From the NCBI RefSeq assembly GCF_900111095.1, contig NZ_FOGB01000010.1, positions 1-64,000 on the forward strand: 64,000 bases of DNA. The letters are read 5' to 3'. Below, in pieces: positions 50,516 through 59,831 of this stretch (within the stretch, counting starts at the first letter, position 1; the number at the start of each line of letters is the position of its first letter). Below the pieces are notes generated by a model. That model was not told the DNA's origin and made no database searches. It saw only the letters and a program-made list of their open reading frames with translations. The DNA comes from Amphritea atlantica. Lineage in GTDB: Bacteria > Pseudomonadota > Gammaproteobacteria > Pseudomonadales > Balneatricaceae. The translations under genes were made by a program, and so were the position numbers.

Positions 50516-52255
50516 ATGAAAGCACCTACTCTTGTAAAAACAGCCGCAACATCGGTTGCCGTTACCTTAATAGCCGCACTGATGACGTTAAGTGGCTGCA
50601 CCGGCAAGTTTAGCAAACCTGGACCCGACACTGAGGTTCCCCCTCTCGCCCCGGTGGAATACCATCCGGGAGAGCTCAACCGGGAAACCCTGTACGAGCT
50701 GATCGTGGCGGAAATTGCCGGACAGCGAAAGGAGTTTGATCTGTCGCTGAACAACTACCTGCATCAGGCACAGATGACCGGCGATCCGGAGATCGCCAAG
50801 CGCGCGACCTATATTGCCCAGTACCTGCAACGGGATGATCAGTTGCTGGAAGCCAGCAAACTCTGGCAAAAAGCAGAGCCGGACAACCCCGAGCCCTACC
50901 TGATCTCTGCCAGTCTGTTACTGCGCAAAGGCGATTTCACCGCTGCCCTACCGCTGCTGCGCAAAGCGCTACACCACTCCGATAAACAGACACTGATGAT
51001 CATCAGCGCCCAGGCTGACAAGTTCAGTCCGGAAGAAGCCGACGCCTACATTAAGCTTCTGGAAGAGCACGCCAGCAAGGAGACCGATGCCACCCTGCTG
51101 ACAACCCTGGGGATTCTCTACGGAGTTCAGGGCAACAATATCAAGGCCTTACAGCGCTTTAACGCGGCCATCGCTGAAGACCCGGATCACCAGGAAGCGG
51201 TGATACAGAAAGCGGAACTACTGCGGTCACAAGGGGATTACCGTCAGGCGATCAAAGTGCTTGAGCCACAGCTGGCCGCCGATCAGCCTGATCAGCAAAT
51301 CTTCACCCTCTATGTCCAGCTGCTGTTCCAGTCAAAACAAACGAAAAAAGCGGTAAAACAGGCCCTGCTACTGGTGGATACTTTCCCGGATGAACCGCAG
51401 CTAACCTTCTACACCGCCCTGCTCCTGCTGGAAAACGAACAGGTGGAACAGAGCCGCAGCATTATGCAGGACCTGCTACAGCGCTACCCGGACAATACCA
51501 CGCCCCACTACTATCTGGGCTTGATTGAGCAGCATGAAGGCAATACAGAAGAGGCGATCAGCCATTTCCTTAAAGTCAAAGACCCTAACAATATCCTCCA
51601 GGCTTACCGGCGTATCGGGGCGTTGCTCGACCACCCCAACAACCGCACCCGACTGCAGAATATTCTGCAGGATGCACGCGGCAGCATGCCCGAAATCGAT
51701 ATTCAGCTATACGTCATGGAGGCGGAATGGCTCAACCTGCATGATTTTAAGGATGCCGCGCTGAGTATTCTTGATGAAGCCCTGCAGCTGCATCCGGATG
51801 ATGCCAACCTGCTCTACACAAGGGCGATGACCCTTGATCCCCAGGATATCAGCCTGATTGAGAAAGATCTGCGACAGGTACTGGCGCTGGAACCGGACAA
51901 CAGTATGGCACTGAACGCGCTGGGTTATACACTGACGCTCTACACCGACCGGTTTGATGAAGCCTTTGAGCTGATCAGCAAAGCCTTAGCGCTTACCCCG
52001 GACGATCCGGCAATCCTCGACAGCATGGGCTGGATACTGCTGAAACAGGGCAAAGCCGCTGAAGCGGTGGGCTTCCTGCAACAGGCCTACGACGAGTTTC
52101 CCGATCCGGAGGTCAGCGCCCATCTGATTCAGGCTTACCATGCCGCGGGACAGCAGCAACAGGCGCTGCAGCTATTAAAACAGGAGCAACTGAAGCACCC
52201 GGATAATGAGTTCTTAATCGAAGCGGCCACCTCTATTAACGCTCCTCTGGATTAA
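50516..52255 (+). CDS. TPR-repeat outer-membrane lipoprotein
   Basis: About 579 residues. ATG 50516 begins a lipoprotein signal with lipobox LSGC (Cys near residue 28); the ORF runs further upstream but without use. The mature part is a series of tetratricopeptide repeats, at least ten, with AEDPDHQEAVIQKAELLRSQG, ALEPDNSMALNALGYTLT and ALTPDDPAILDSMGWILLKQG as clear examples. Such a TPR protein stands beside lolB in many gammaproteobacteria. It is divergent from hemA and 40 bases before lolB, and probably acts in outer-membrane lipoprotein or envelope assembly. Confidence 0.9.
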   Translation: MKAPTLVKTAATSVAVTLIAALMTLSGCTGKFSKPGPDTEVPPLAPVEYHPGELNRETLYELIVAEIAGQRKEFDLSLNNYLHQAQMTGDPEIAKRATYIAQYLQRDDQLLEASKLWQKAEPDNPEPYLISASLLLRKGDFTAALPLLRKALHHSDKQTLMIISAQADKFSPEEADAYIKLLEEHASKETDATLLTTLGILYGVQGNNIKALQRFNAAIAEDPDHQEAVIQKAELLRSQGDYRQAIKVLEPQLAADQPDQQIFTLYVQLLFQSKQTKKAVKQALLLVDTFPDEPQLTFYTALLLLENEQVEQSRSIMQDLLQRYPDNTTPHYYLGLIEQHEGNTEEAISHFLKVKDPNNILQAYRRIGALLDHPNNRTRLQNILQDARGSMPEIDIQLYVMEAEWLNLHDFKDAALSILDEALQLHPDDANLLYTRAMTLDPQDISLIEKDLRQVLALEPDNSMALNALGYTLTLYTDRFDEAFELISKALALTPDDPAILDSMGWILLKQGKAAEAVGFLQQAYDEFPDPEVSAHLIQAYHAAGQQQQALQLLKQEQLKHPDNEFLIEAATSINAPLD

Positions 52256-52295
52256 GATCTGGATTAAGCTCTGGAAAAAGTGACCGGATAACACC

Positions 52296-52892
52296 ATGCG
52301 ATTACGTTTACTGATCTTAGCCGCGGTCCTGCTACTGAGCGGCTGTACCGGACTGACACCTAAAGACCAGGTGGCGCCTACAGAACGTCCCTGGGAGGAG
52401 CAATACCCCGCTCTGTTAGCAGCGGACAGCTGGCAACTGAAAGGCAAAATCGCGATCCGTACCGCCCGTGAGAACAACAACGCCAGCCTGTTCTGGCAGC
52501 AGCTGCAACAGCACTATCAGATTGAGCTGACCGGCCCACTGGGTCAGGGAGGCGCCCGCATCGAAGGTGACGATGATGGCATCACCATCGATATCGCCGG
52601 AGAGGAGCCTCTCTGGGCCGCGACCCCTGAACAACTGATGGAACAAACTCTGGGGTGGCAGTTCCCGGTGCGGGATCTGCCCTACTGGATCAGGGGAGTT
52701 CCCGCACCGGGTCACCCCTTCGAACTCAGTATGAAGCAGCAACATCTGCAAAAACTGCAGCAGAACAACTGGGAAATCAACTACTTAAGATTCACCAACC
52801 AGAACGGATATATGCTCCCGGAGAAGCTGACTATCAGCCGCAACGATCTGCGACTGACCATCATCGCCAAAGAGTGGCAGATACAACTCTGA
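52296..52892 (+). CDS. lolB: outer-membrane lipoprotein receptor LolB
   Basis: A 198-residue lipoprotein; LolB takes lipoproteins from LolA and inserts them into the outer membrane. The lipobox is LLLSGC, with Cys near residue 17. The mature part has SWQLKGKIAIRTARENNNAS, FWQQLQQHYQIELTGPLGQG and the loop around LPYWIRGVPAPGHPFE, which is typical of LolB. The usual next gene, ispE, is not present; the lolB stop is followed after 96 bases by tRNA-Gln. Confidence 0.95.
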   Translation: MRLRLLILAAVLLLSGCTGLTPKDQVAPTERPWEEQYPALLAADSWQLKGKIAIRTARENNNASLFWQQLQQHYQIELTGPLGQGGARIEGDDDGITIDIAGEEPLWAATPEQLMEQTLGWQFPVRDLPYWIRGVPAPGHPFELSMKQQHLQKLQQNNWEINYLRFTNQNGYMLPEKLTISRNDLRLTIIAKEWQIQL

Positions 52893-52988
52893 AATTACCG
52901 ATTTTAAGCGCCATATGTTTGACTTTAACTTCCTGTTCCGGGAAAATGTGCGCCTCTTTTACGGGCTCAGCTCGTAGATTTGGGTTAC

Positions 52989-53063
52989 TGGGGTATCGCC
53001 AAGCGGTAAGGCAACGGGTTTTGATCTCGTCATGCGGAGGTTCGAATCCTCCTACCCCAGCCA
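52989..53063 (+). tRNA. tRNA-Gln (TTG)
   Basis: TGGGGTATCGCCAAGCGG at the start, anticodon TTG, GGTTCGAATCC T-arm and encoded CCA. It lies between lolB and prs, where tRNA-Gln commonly sits. Two identical copies follow at 56893 and 57092. Confidence 0.98.
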
Positions 53064-53215
53064 ACTTTAACCTGCCCCTGACCGGGGGTGTTAAAGAACC
53101 TGGCCGGGCAACGGCTCCTGACCCTTTTTAATGAGGTTTAAGTAGAGTGGAAGCCCCGTCACAAACAAAGTACGAATCTCAATTTAACGACTGCAGATCC
53201 GAGAAGGTAGACACT

Positions 53216-54157
53216 GTGCCTAAAATGATGGTCTTCACTGGCAATGCAAATCGCCAGCTGGCTGAGAAAGTTGTAGAGCGCCTGGATATTCCCATGGGCG
53301 AAGCCTCAGTAACAAAATTCAGCGATGGTGAAATCAGCGTTGAGATTCTCGAGAACGCCCGTGGCAAGGATGTATTCATCCTCCAGTCCACCTGCGCGCC
53401 AACCAACGACAACCTGATGGAACTGATCGTCATGGCTGACGCACTGCGTCGCGGTTCTGCCAGCCGGATTACAGCGGTGATCCCCTATTACGGCTACGCC
53501 CGTCAGGACCGCCGGCCTCGTTCCGCCCGGGTTGCGATCAGCGCCAAAGTGGTTGCCGATATGCTGGCCGGTGTAGGCATCGACCGGGTACTGACCGTCG
53601 ATCTGCATGCGGACCAGATTCAGGGTTTCTTTGATATCCCTGTTGATAACGTTTATGGATCTCCGGTACTGCTGGATGAGATCGCTCGTCAGAGCTATGA
53701 CAACCCGATTGTTGTCTCGCCTGATGTTGGCGGTGTGGTACGAGCCCGAGCGGTTGCCAAGCAGCTTGGTTGTGACCTGGCGATTATCGATAAGCGTCGT
53801 GAGAAGGCCAACGAGGCGCAGGTTATGAACCTGATCGGTGATGTGCGCGGTCGTACCTGTATTCTGGTCGACGATATGTGTGACACCGCAGGCACGCTGT
53901 GTAAAGCCGCCGGAGCCCTGAAAGCGAATGGCGCCGAGAAGGTAGTTGCTTATGCAACCCACGCCGTACTATCCGGCGCAGCAATCAGCAATATCTCAGG
54001 TTCTGATCTTGATGAACTGGTTGTCACTGACACCATCCCGCTGAGTGAAGCGGCAGCAAACTGTTCACAGATCCGCCAGCTGACTCTGGCACCGATGCTG
54101 GCAGAAGCGGTACGCCGCGTCTGCAACGAAGAATCTATCAGCGCAATGTTCCGTTAA
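53216..54157 (+). CDS. prs: ribose-phosphate pyrophosphokinase
   Basis: A 313-residue PRPP synthetase. The ATP-binding flag is in [20 protein letters not shown], the metal-binding segment [18 protein letters not shown] follows, and the PRPP loop is [21 protein letters not shown] 53216 is chosen, as [16 protein letters not shown] is the standard opening and GAAGG lies upstream; the ORF's extra 23 codons are not family-like. It is followed by a terminator and rplY. Confidence 0.97.
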   Translation: MPKMMVFTGNANRQLAEKVVERLDIPMGEASVTKFSDGEISVEILENARGKDVFILQSTCAPTNDNLMELIVMADALRRGSASRITAVIPYYGYARQDRRPRSARVAISAKVVADMLAGVGIDRVLTVDLHADQIQGFFDIPVDNVYGSPVLLDEIARQSYDNPIVVSPDVGGVVRARAVAKQLGCDLAIIDKRREKANEAQVMNLIGDVRGRTCILVDDMCDTAGTLCKAAGALKANGAEKVVAYATHAVLSGAAISNISGSDLDELVVTDTIPLSEAAANCSQIRQLTLAPMLAEAVRRVCNEESISAMFR

Positions 54158-54228
54158 GGCCGCGATCTTAACGGTAGCTGATACATATCCCAAACGGGAA
54201 AACGTGCCCATTATGGGCTTACTGAAAT

Positions 54229-54271
54229 AACTGCAAGTACCTGGTCGCAAGGTGTTTGCAGTTTTGTTTTT
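54229..54271 (+). terminator. terminator or leader hairpin between prs and rplY
   Basis: AACTGCAA (54229-54236) pairs with TTTGCAGTT (54255-54263) with an inner ACCT/AGGT stem, then TTGTTTTT. A second small hairpin, GCCCAT-T-ATGGGC, lies just upstream (54205-54217). It ends prs transcripts or forms an rplY leader. Confidence 0.7.
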
Positions 54272-54286
54272 ACTGAAGGTATTAAA

Positions 54287-54886
54287 ATGACCGATTTTGT
54301 ATTGAATGCACAGCCTCGTACTGACGAAGGGAAAGGTGCGAGCCGCCGCCTGCGTCATACTGGTTTTGTTCCTGCTGTAGTTTATGGCGGTGACAAGCGT
54401 AAAAAGCCTGTGTCTATCTCCCTGGAAAACCGCGTTCTGGTTAAACAGATCGAAGATCCAAGCTTCTTCTCCTCTATTCTGACTCTGGAACTGGAAGGTA
54501 AAGAAGAAAAAGTGATCGTTAAGGACCTGCAACGTCACCCGGCTAAAAGCTCTGTGATGCACGTTGACTTCCAGCGCGTCACCAAATCTACGCCTATCGA
54601 AATCATCGTGCCGCTGAACTTTGTTAACTTCAACCAGTCTCCAGCCGGTAAAGCGTCAGGTAAATTCACTATCCAGCAAAACACTGCGAAAGTTCTCTGC
54701 CTGCCAGAAAACCTGCCAGAAGCACTGGACGTTGATCTGTCTGGCGTTGCGATGGACCAGGTTATCCACCTGTCTGACATCACTCTGCCAAAAGGTGTTG
54801 AGATTGTACAACTGCGTCGTGGTGCTGACCGTGACCAGGGTATCGCTCAGGCTTACGCACCTCGCGCAGCTAAAGCAGGCAAGTAA
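54287..54886 (+). CDS. rplY: 50S ribosomal protein L25/CTC
   Basis: A 199-residue L25 of the CTC type: an N-terminal 5S-rRNA-binding domain (1-95, with GKGASRRLRHTGFVPAVVYG) and a C-terminal CTC beta domain (95-190, with IPVxLxxx replaced by EIIVPLNFVNF). The long form is common outside enteric bacteria. The ATG has GAAGG seven bases ahead. It sits between prs and pth, as in most gammaproteobacteria. Confidence 0.97.
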   Translation: MTDFVLNAQPRTDEGKGASRRLRHTGFVPAVVYGGDKRKKPVSISLENRVLVKQIEDPSFFSSILTLELEGKEEKVIVKDLQRHPAKSSVMHVDFQRVTKSTPIEIIVPLNFVNFNQSPAGKASGKFTIQQNTAKVLCLPENLPEALDVDLSGVAMDQVIHLSDITLPKGVEIVQLRRGADRDQGIAQAYAPRAAKAGK

Positions 54887-54907
54887 TAGCTGACCACAGG
54901 CTCCGGT

Positions 54908-55501
54908 ATGCAAGACCAGATACAACTGATCGTTGGCTTGGGCAATCCAGGCCAGAAGTATGACCAGACCCGTCACAATGCCGGAGCCGACTTTGTCGGG
55001 CAGCTTGCTGCCCGACACCTTATCCAACTCAAGCCCGAAACGAAGTTTCACGGCCTGTATGGCAAGATCACACTGAATGGCAACCCCGTTCACCTGCTGA
55101 TCCCAACCACTTTTATGAATCTCAGTGGCCAGGCGGTTGCCTCTCTGGCTAATTTTTATAAGATTCCTGCTGAACAGATACTGGTCGCCCATGACGAACT
55201 CGATCTGCCCCCCGGTGTTGCCCGCTTTAAACAAGGCGGAGGTCACGGCGGACATAACGGGTTACGCGACATTATCAGCAAACTGGGCAACAACAAGAAT
55301 TTTTATCGCCTGCGCATCGGCATCGGACACCCCGGCAGCGCAGGCGAGGTCACCGGCTTTGTCTTGAAAAAAGCCCCCGCGTCCGAGTTCAGCATGACCC
55401 AAGCGGCTTGCGATGAAGCAATGCGGGTACTGGAACAGGCCGCCGGTGGCGACTGGCACAAAGCGATGACAACCTTACACTCTTTTAAGCCGAACAACTG
55501 A
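54908..55501 (+). CDS. pth: peptidyl-tRNA hydrolase
   Basis: A 197-residue enzyme that frees tRNA from peptidyl-tRNA. The opening [20 protein letters not shown] contains the catalytic His near residue 22. [20 protein letters not shown] and [13 protein letters not shown] complete the active site. It is 21 bases after rplY, and ychF follows 16 bases downstream. Confidence 0.97.
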   Translation: MQDQIQLIVGLGNPGQKYDQTRHNAGADFVGQLAARHLIQLKPETKFHGLYGKITLNGNPVHLLIPTTFMNLSGQAVASLANFYKIPAEQILVAHDELDLPPGVARFKQGGGHGGHNGLRDIISKLGNNKNFYRLRIGIGHPGSAGEVTGFVLKKAPASEFSMTQAACDEAMRVLEQAAGGDWHKAMTTLHSFKPNN

Positions 55502-55517
55502 CGACAGGATTACAGCC

Positions 55518-56609
55518 ATGGGTTTCAAATGCGGCATCGTTGGCTTGCCAAACGTAGGCAAATCGACTCTGTTTAACGCCCTGACCAAAGCGGGCATTGG
55601 CGCGGAAAACTTTCCTTTCTGCACGATTGAACCCAACGCTGGCGTTGTTCCTATGCCAGACCCCCGTCTGGATGCCCTGGCAGAGATCGTCAAACCTGAG
55701 CGGGTTCTGGCAACCACCATGGAGTTTGTCGATATCGCCGGTCTGGTAGCCGGTGCCTCCAAAGGCGAAGGACTGGGCAATAAATTTCTCGCCAACATCC
55801 GCGAAACCGACGCCATCGCACACGTGGTTCGCTGTTTTGAAGATGAAAACGTGATTCACGTTGCCAATAAGATCGATCCGATCGATGATATTGAGATCAT
55901 CAATACCGAACTGGCACTGGCAGATCTTGAATCAGTTGAAAAACAACTGAATAAGGTGATGCGGGTTGCCAAAAGCGGCGATAAAGATGCGCTGAAATCC
56001 AAAGTAATCCTGGAAAAAATTCTGGCGCAGCTGGAACAGGGGAAACCGGTTCGGGCGCTGGACCTGGATGAGGCAGAGCAGGCAGAGATCCGTCAGTTCC
56101 ACCTGCTGACCGTTAAACCAACCATGTATATCGCCAATGTTGCCGAAGATGGCTTTGAAGACAACCCTCATCTGGACAAAGTGATCCAGCTGGCCAAAGA
56201 GGAAGGCGCTGAGGTGGTTATCATCTGCAACAAGATGGAAGCCGAGATCTCCGAACTGGAAGATGAAGAAAAGCTCGAGTTCCTGCAGGAGATGGGCATG
56301 GAAGAGCCAGGTCTTGACCGGGTAATCCGTGCCGGATACTCCCTGCTGGGGCTGCACACCTACTTCACCGCCGGTGTTAAAGAGGTGCGTGCCTGGACAG
56401 TCAAACAGGGAGCAACGGCGCCTGAAGGTGCTGGCGTAATCCACACCGATTTCCAGAAGGGTTTTATCCGCGCCGAAGTGATTGGCTATGATGACTTCAT
56501 TCAGTACAAGGGGGAAGCGGGTGCCAAGGATGCCGGTAAGTGGCGTCTTGAGGGTAAAGACTACATCCTCAAAGATGGCGATGTAGTTCACTACCGCTTT
56601 AACGTTTAA
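55518..56609 (+). CDS. ychF: redox-responsive ATPase YchF (Obg-like)
   Basis: A 363-residue Obg-family P-loop protein that prefers ATP. G1 is [14 protein letters not shown], the switch-II region is [17 protein letters not shown], and IICNKMEAE is the altered base-recognition motif seen in YchF in place of NKxD. A coiled-coil insertion (about 130-200) and a C-terminal TGS domain (from about 280, with [19 protein letters not shown]) are complete. It is the last gene of the rplY-pth-ychF run and is followed by two hairpins. Confidence 0.97.
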   Translation: MGFKCGIVGLPNVGKSTLFNALTKAGIGAENFPFCTIEPNAGVVPMPDPRLDALAEIVKPERVLATTMEFVDIAGLVAGASKGEGLGNKFLANIRETDAIAHVVRCFEDENVIHVANKIDPIDDIEIINTELALADLESVEKQLNKVMRVAKSGDKDALKSKVILEKILAQLEQGKPVRALDLDEAEQAEIRQFHLLTVKPTMYIANVAEDGFEDNPHLDKVIQLAKEEGAEVVIICNKMEAEISELEDEEKLEFLQEMGMEEPGLDRVIRAGYSLLGLHTYFTAGVKEVRAWTVKQGATAPEGAGVIHTDFQKGFIRAEVIGYDDFIQYKGEAGAKDAGKWRLEGKDYILKDGDVVHYRFNV

Positions 56610-56610
56610 T

Positions 56611-56653
56611 ACGAAAACAGGAGAGTATTTACGACTCCTCCCCTGTTTTTCGT
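56611..56653 (+). terminator. first terminator after ychF
   Basis: ACGAAAACAGG (56611-56621) pairs with CCTGTTTTTCGT (56642-56653) with one bulge, and a GGAG/CTCC inner pairing. It begins two bases after the stop codon. Confidence 0.75.
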
Positions 56654-56655
56654 AC

Positions 56656-56698
56656 AAAAAATAGCCATTCTGAAGTCATTCAGGATGGCTATTTTTTT
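56656..56698 (+). terminator. second terminator after ychF
   Basis: A 19-bp stem (56656-56674 with 56679-56697), one wobble, with loop GTCA and T runs at both ends of the hairpin, so it can act in both directions. Confidence 0.88.
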
Positions 56699-56745
56699 GC
56701 CTGACAAAAGGCAGCGAAATTGACCGGTTTTTTCCCGCCAATTGG

Positions 56746-56774
56746 TTGACATGATTGGTAAAAAAGAGAATAAT
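56746..56774 (+). promoter_or_regulatory. sigma70 promoter of the Met-Gln tRNA array
   Basis: TTGACA (56746-56751), 17 bases, AATAAT (56769-56774). The start near 56781 is followed by a G/C-rich stretch (CGCGGCC), typical of stringently controlled tRNA promoters. It is 23 bases before the first tRNA. Confidence 0.7.
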
Positions 56775-56796
56775 TCGCGGCCTTGATAAGTGCTAA

Positions 56797-56873
56797 GGCA
56801 ATATAGCTCAGCTGGTTAGAGCATCGCATTCATAATGCGAGGGTCGCAGGTTCGAGTCCCGCTATTGCCACCA
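56797..56873 (+). tRNA. tRNA-Met (CAT), copy 1
   Basis: GGCAATATAGCTCAGCTGG at the start, anticodon loop TTCATAA (CAT), GGTTCGAGTCC T-arm and encoded CCA. The acceptor stem GGCAATA/TATTGCC resembles elongator Met more than the lysidine Ile tRNA, though the latter cannot be strictly excluded. Confidence 0.9.
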
Positions 56874-56892
56874 TTCACTTATCAGGTAATGC

Positions 56893-56967
56893 TGGGGTAT
56901 CGCCAAGCGGTAAGGCAACGGGTTTTGATCTCGTCATGCGGAGGTTCGAATCCTCCTACCCCAGCCA
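56893..56967 (+). tRNA. tRNA-Gln (TTG), copy 2
   Basis: Identical in all 75 bases to the tRNA-Gln at 52989. Anticodon TTG. It follows tRNA-Met by 19 bases and is repeated with it. Confidence 0.97.
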
Positions 56968-57005
56968 ATTTATATAACGGTTATTAAACCCACTGTTATA
57001 TAGAT

Positions 57006-57082
57006 GGCAATATAGCTCAGCTGGTTAGAGCATCGCATTCATAATGCGAGGGTCGCAGGTTCGAGTCCCGCTATTGCCACCA
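57006..57082 (+). tRNA. tRNA-Met (CAT), copy 2
   Basis: Identical to the copy at 56797. It opens the second Met-Gln unit, 38 bases after the first. The spacer differs, so the pair arose by duplication with later drift between genes. Confidence 0.9.
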
Positions 57083-57091
57083 TTCTTTTGC

Positions 57092-57166
57092 TGGGGTATC
57101 GCCAAGCGGTAAGGCAACGGGTTTTGATCTCGTCATGCGGAGGTTCGAATCCTCCTACCCCAGCCA
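57092..57166 (+). tRNA. tRNA-Gln (TTG), copy 3
   Basis: Third identical tRNA-Gln. Its last 19 bases and the next 7 are repeated 137 bases downstream, as a partial tRNA end. Confidence 0.97.
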
Positions 57167-57336
57167 TTCTTTTGTTTCTCTGCAATGTTCAACAAAACTC
57201 CCTGACTTCCAGTTTGTACGAGAACCTCGAGGTTCGACAAATTGCGCAGCAATTTGAGACGAGCGCCAGCGAAGCCCGCAGGGGACTTAGCGTCGAAGAC
57301 GTTAAGGATCAATCCTCCTACCCCAGCCATTCTTTT
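57148..57336 (+). repeat. 26-bp direct repeat of the tRNA-Gln 3' end (att-like)
   Basis: Bases 57148-57173, the tRNA-Gln 3' end plus seven bases, recur exactly at 57311-57336. The 137 bases between contain the palindromes GAACCTCGAGGTTC (57222-57235) and CAAATTGC-GCA-GCAATTTG (57238-57256). The arrangement is like attachment sites left by an element that used a tRNA end, but no integrase is present. Unequal recombination between the repeated tRNAs is the other explanation. Confidence 0.6.
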
Positions 57337-57695
57337 CTGGCTTCAAGCTACTCAGTTCTTAAAATAATCCCAAGTCCACACAACCACCTGGCACATAAAC
57401 GATAAGTGGCTAGTTGTTAGTAGCTAGGAAAAGCAAATAATTGATCCTGCCAGACAGATAGAATAACTTTCTTACAAGGCTCTTACTCCTTCAATCATCA
57501 CATATTCAACTAAGAAGGCTTTTCCGAGCAACGAACAAGTCACGCTCTTTGTGACGTCGAGCAACGAGCGACGGCTCTTATCACCTTCAAGATAAGCTAC
57601 GAGCTACTGTTTTTTAACAGCCTTCCCGCTGACAGATCAACTCAAAGCGGATACACTCAGAGATCCATAGAGTGTTTTAACTGCAGAAGAAAACC
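57337..57695. repeat. repeat-rich gap left of the FimX-like gene
   Basis: No gene is seen in these 359 bases. GTGGCTAGTTGTTAGTAGCT (57406-57425, continuing AGGAAAAGC) is an imperfect copy of a sequence found inverted at 60082-60112. Further on come short CGAGCAACGAGC and GACGTC words of the same style. The last 45 bases lead into the FimX-like gene with a GCAGAAG ribosome-like site. Confidence 0.5.
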
Positions 57696-59831
57696 ATGAG
57701 CGGACAAGCAGCAACAGGCGCGCCTGATGGCCTGTTAAAAAGGATTATTTCTGAAAAGCGACAGCGACTGCGCAAAAATGTGCATATCCTGTTTCTCGGC
57801 CTGACCGCAGAGGAAGCGGATCCGATAATCACACTGTTACGGGGCGCACGTCTCGCCCCCAGAGGCCAGCAGGCACAGTCAGCCGAAGAGTTTCACCAGG
57901 CCCTCAGCGAACGCTCCTGGGACCTGATCCTGAGCCCTCAGGTTGAAGGCCAGTTCGGCGCCAAAGAGGCGGTACAGATTCTTCACCGGCTGAACAAAGA
58001 TATCCCGATTATTCAACTGGTACCCAAAAGCAACAGTCAGGCCCTGCTGCAGGGGCTGAAGGCCCGGATGGCAACGGTGATCTCGCTGGAGGAGCAGGAG
58101 CTGTTGCTGATTCAGATTCGCAGACAACTGGAGCACCTGGAAAACCGGCGACGTCTGCGCATTGTTGAGGCACAACTGGCCGAATCTGACAAGCGCTGTC
58201 AGCAACTGGCAGAACTGTCAAAACTACCGGTTATCTATCTCACCTCTGATCTGGTAACCCTGTATAGCAACCCGGCATTCTCTGAGTTGTTTGGTCTGGA
58301 TGACAATAACGACCAGCAGTATGAACCGCTGGATAAGTTCACCGTATTAAAAGACCGTGATCTGTTAAAAACAGCACTACAGGACGCTCTGCAAAGTAAC
58401 AGTCACGGCGTTAAAACCGAGCTGAAAGCACGCCGTGTCGATGGCACAAACTTCCAGGCGCACTTCAATATCCAGCAGACGCGTTATCTCAATCAGGACT
58501 GCCTTCAGGTCATTATCAGCCCGGAGATCAGGGGCAATGAAGAGAGTTTCGAAAACCTCGACCCGACCACCCGCCTGTTTGATGCCAACTACATTATAAG
58601 TGCCCTTGAAAAAGCCGTTCACCGGGCACTCACCGGTGGATCGGACTGCCATCTCCTGTATATCAGATTTGATAATTACAGCGCTCTGCAGTCTGAACTG
58701 GGGACCAGCGGTTGCGATATCGTATTGGCAGATGTCGCCGAGTTAATGCAACAGAAGATCAACAAAACCCATATTTGCGCCCGCCTGGAAGAGGATGTAT
58801 TTGCCATTCTGTTCCATGACCCCAGCCCCGATAAAGCGATGAAACTTGCCGACCTGCTGTGTCAATCGATCGCGCAGCTGAATATTGATGTCACCGGCAG
58901 CAGCGTACAGACCACCTGCAGCATCGGGGTCTGTTCAATCAATGATAATGCCCCCCACTACATCGAGTTGATAGACCGTGCCAGAGTTGCTGCAGATGAA
59001 GTGCTTAACAATGGTCAGCGGGGTAACGGCGTCAAACTGTTTGAACTGGCAGATGAAGATCATGATGATATCGATGATTCATCGATCAAAATGATCGTCG
59101 ATGCACTGGAAAACGACAAGTTCCGTATCCTGTTCCAGCCCATAGTCGCCCTCGCTTCCGCCAATGGCTGGGGTAACTATGAAGTCTTCCTGCGCTTGCA
59201 GGAGAACGAGGGTGAGGAGGGCTTATCGCCCAACGTTTTCCTGGCGACCATGGACAACGCCGATATCAGTATCCGAATCGATCAGTGGGTTATTCAACAC
59301 GCTTTTGTCCGTGTCGCAGAGCAACTCAAGCAGCATCAGCGAAGCCGGTTATTTATCAACCTGACCACAGGCTTTTATCAGGATGCAGATGCTCTGAACT
59401 GGATTGCAGATCAGCTTAAGGAACACCGTATCCCAGCAGAGATGATCGTGTTTCAGGCCAGCGAGTCGGACCTGAGTACCAGCCAGGTACAGGCCGAACA
59501 GTTCCGCTTTGGCCTGAAAAAGCTTGGCTGCAAGTTCTGCATCAAGCATTTCGGAGTGTCTGAAAACCGTGAGCTGCTGCGCAAAAAACTGAAACCCGAT
59601 CTGGTTAAACTGGACGGTTTCTACATCCAGGATCTGAGTAATTCATCGGAATCAGACAAAGCCTTCGCGGCCCTGATTAAAGACCTGAAAGGTTCGGGCA
59701 TCGGCAGTATCGCCCCGCTGGTTGAAGACACCCGTCTGATGGGTAAACTCTGGAAACTGGGGGTCGATTATATTCAGGGCTACTACCTGCAACCCCCTGC
59801 CGAAGACATGACCTACGATTTTTTTGAATAG
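57696..59831 (+). CDS. FimX-like c-di-GMP effector (REC-like, PAS, degenerate GGDEF and EAL)
   Basis: A 711-residue protein matching the order and length of Pseudomonas FimX (691), which controls type IV pili and twitching. A receiver-like domain (about 28-140) without the usual acidic pocket is followed by a PAS domain (about 165-280), a GGDEF fold (about 295-455) and an EAL fold (about 465-711). The GGDEF motif is LEEDVF, so no cyclase activity is expected. The EAL motif reads NYEVFLRLQ and the following metal residues are altered, so it should bind but not cut c-di-GMP. No pil genes are in this window. It is flanked by inverted repeats. Confidence 0.88.
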   Translation: MSGQAATGAPDGLLKRIISEKRQRLRKNVHILFLGLTAEEADPIITLLRGARLAPRGQQAQSAEEFHQALSERSWDLILSPQVEGQFGAKEAVQILHRLNKDIPIIQLVPKSNSQALLQGLKARMATVISLEEQELLLIQIRRQLEHLENRRRLRIVEAQLAESDKRCQQLAELSKLPVIYLTSDLVTLYSNPAFSELFGLDDNNDQQYEPLDKFTVLKDRDLLKTALQDALQSNSHGVKTELKARRVDGTNFQAHFNIQQTRYLNQDCLQVIISPEIRGNEESFENLDPTTRLFDANYIISALEKAVHRALTGGSDCHLLYIRFDNYSALQSELGTSGCDIVLADVAELMQQKINKTHICARLEEDVFAILFHDPSPDKAMKLADLLCQSIAQLNIDVTGSSVQTTCSIGVCSINDNAPHYIELIDRARVAADEVLNNGQRGNGVKLFELADEDHDDIDDSSIKMIVDALENDKFRILFQPIVALASANGWGNYEVFLRLQENEGEEGLSPNVFLATMDNADISIRIDQWVIQHAFVRVAEQLKQHQRSRLFINLTTGFYQDADALNWIADQLKEHRIPAEMIVFQASESDLSTSQVQAEQFRFGLKKLGCKFCIKHFGVSENRELLRKKLKPDLVKLDGFYIQDLSNSSESDKAFAALIKDLKGSGIGSIAPLVEDTRLMGKLWKLGVDYIQGYYLQPPAEDMTYDFFE

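Noticed and set aside
52655-53131. 158-codon open frame overlapping the end of lolB and tRNA-Gln
   Set aside because: It is in another frame of lolB and runs through the tRNA; no ispE-like motif is present.
57088-57405. 105-codon open frame across the tRNA-Gln gene
   Set aside because: It reads through a tRNA and repeats and has no protein-like features.
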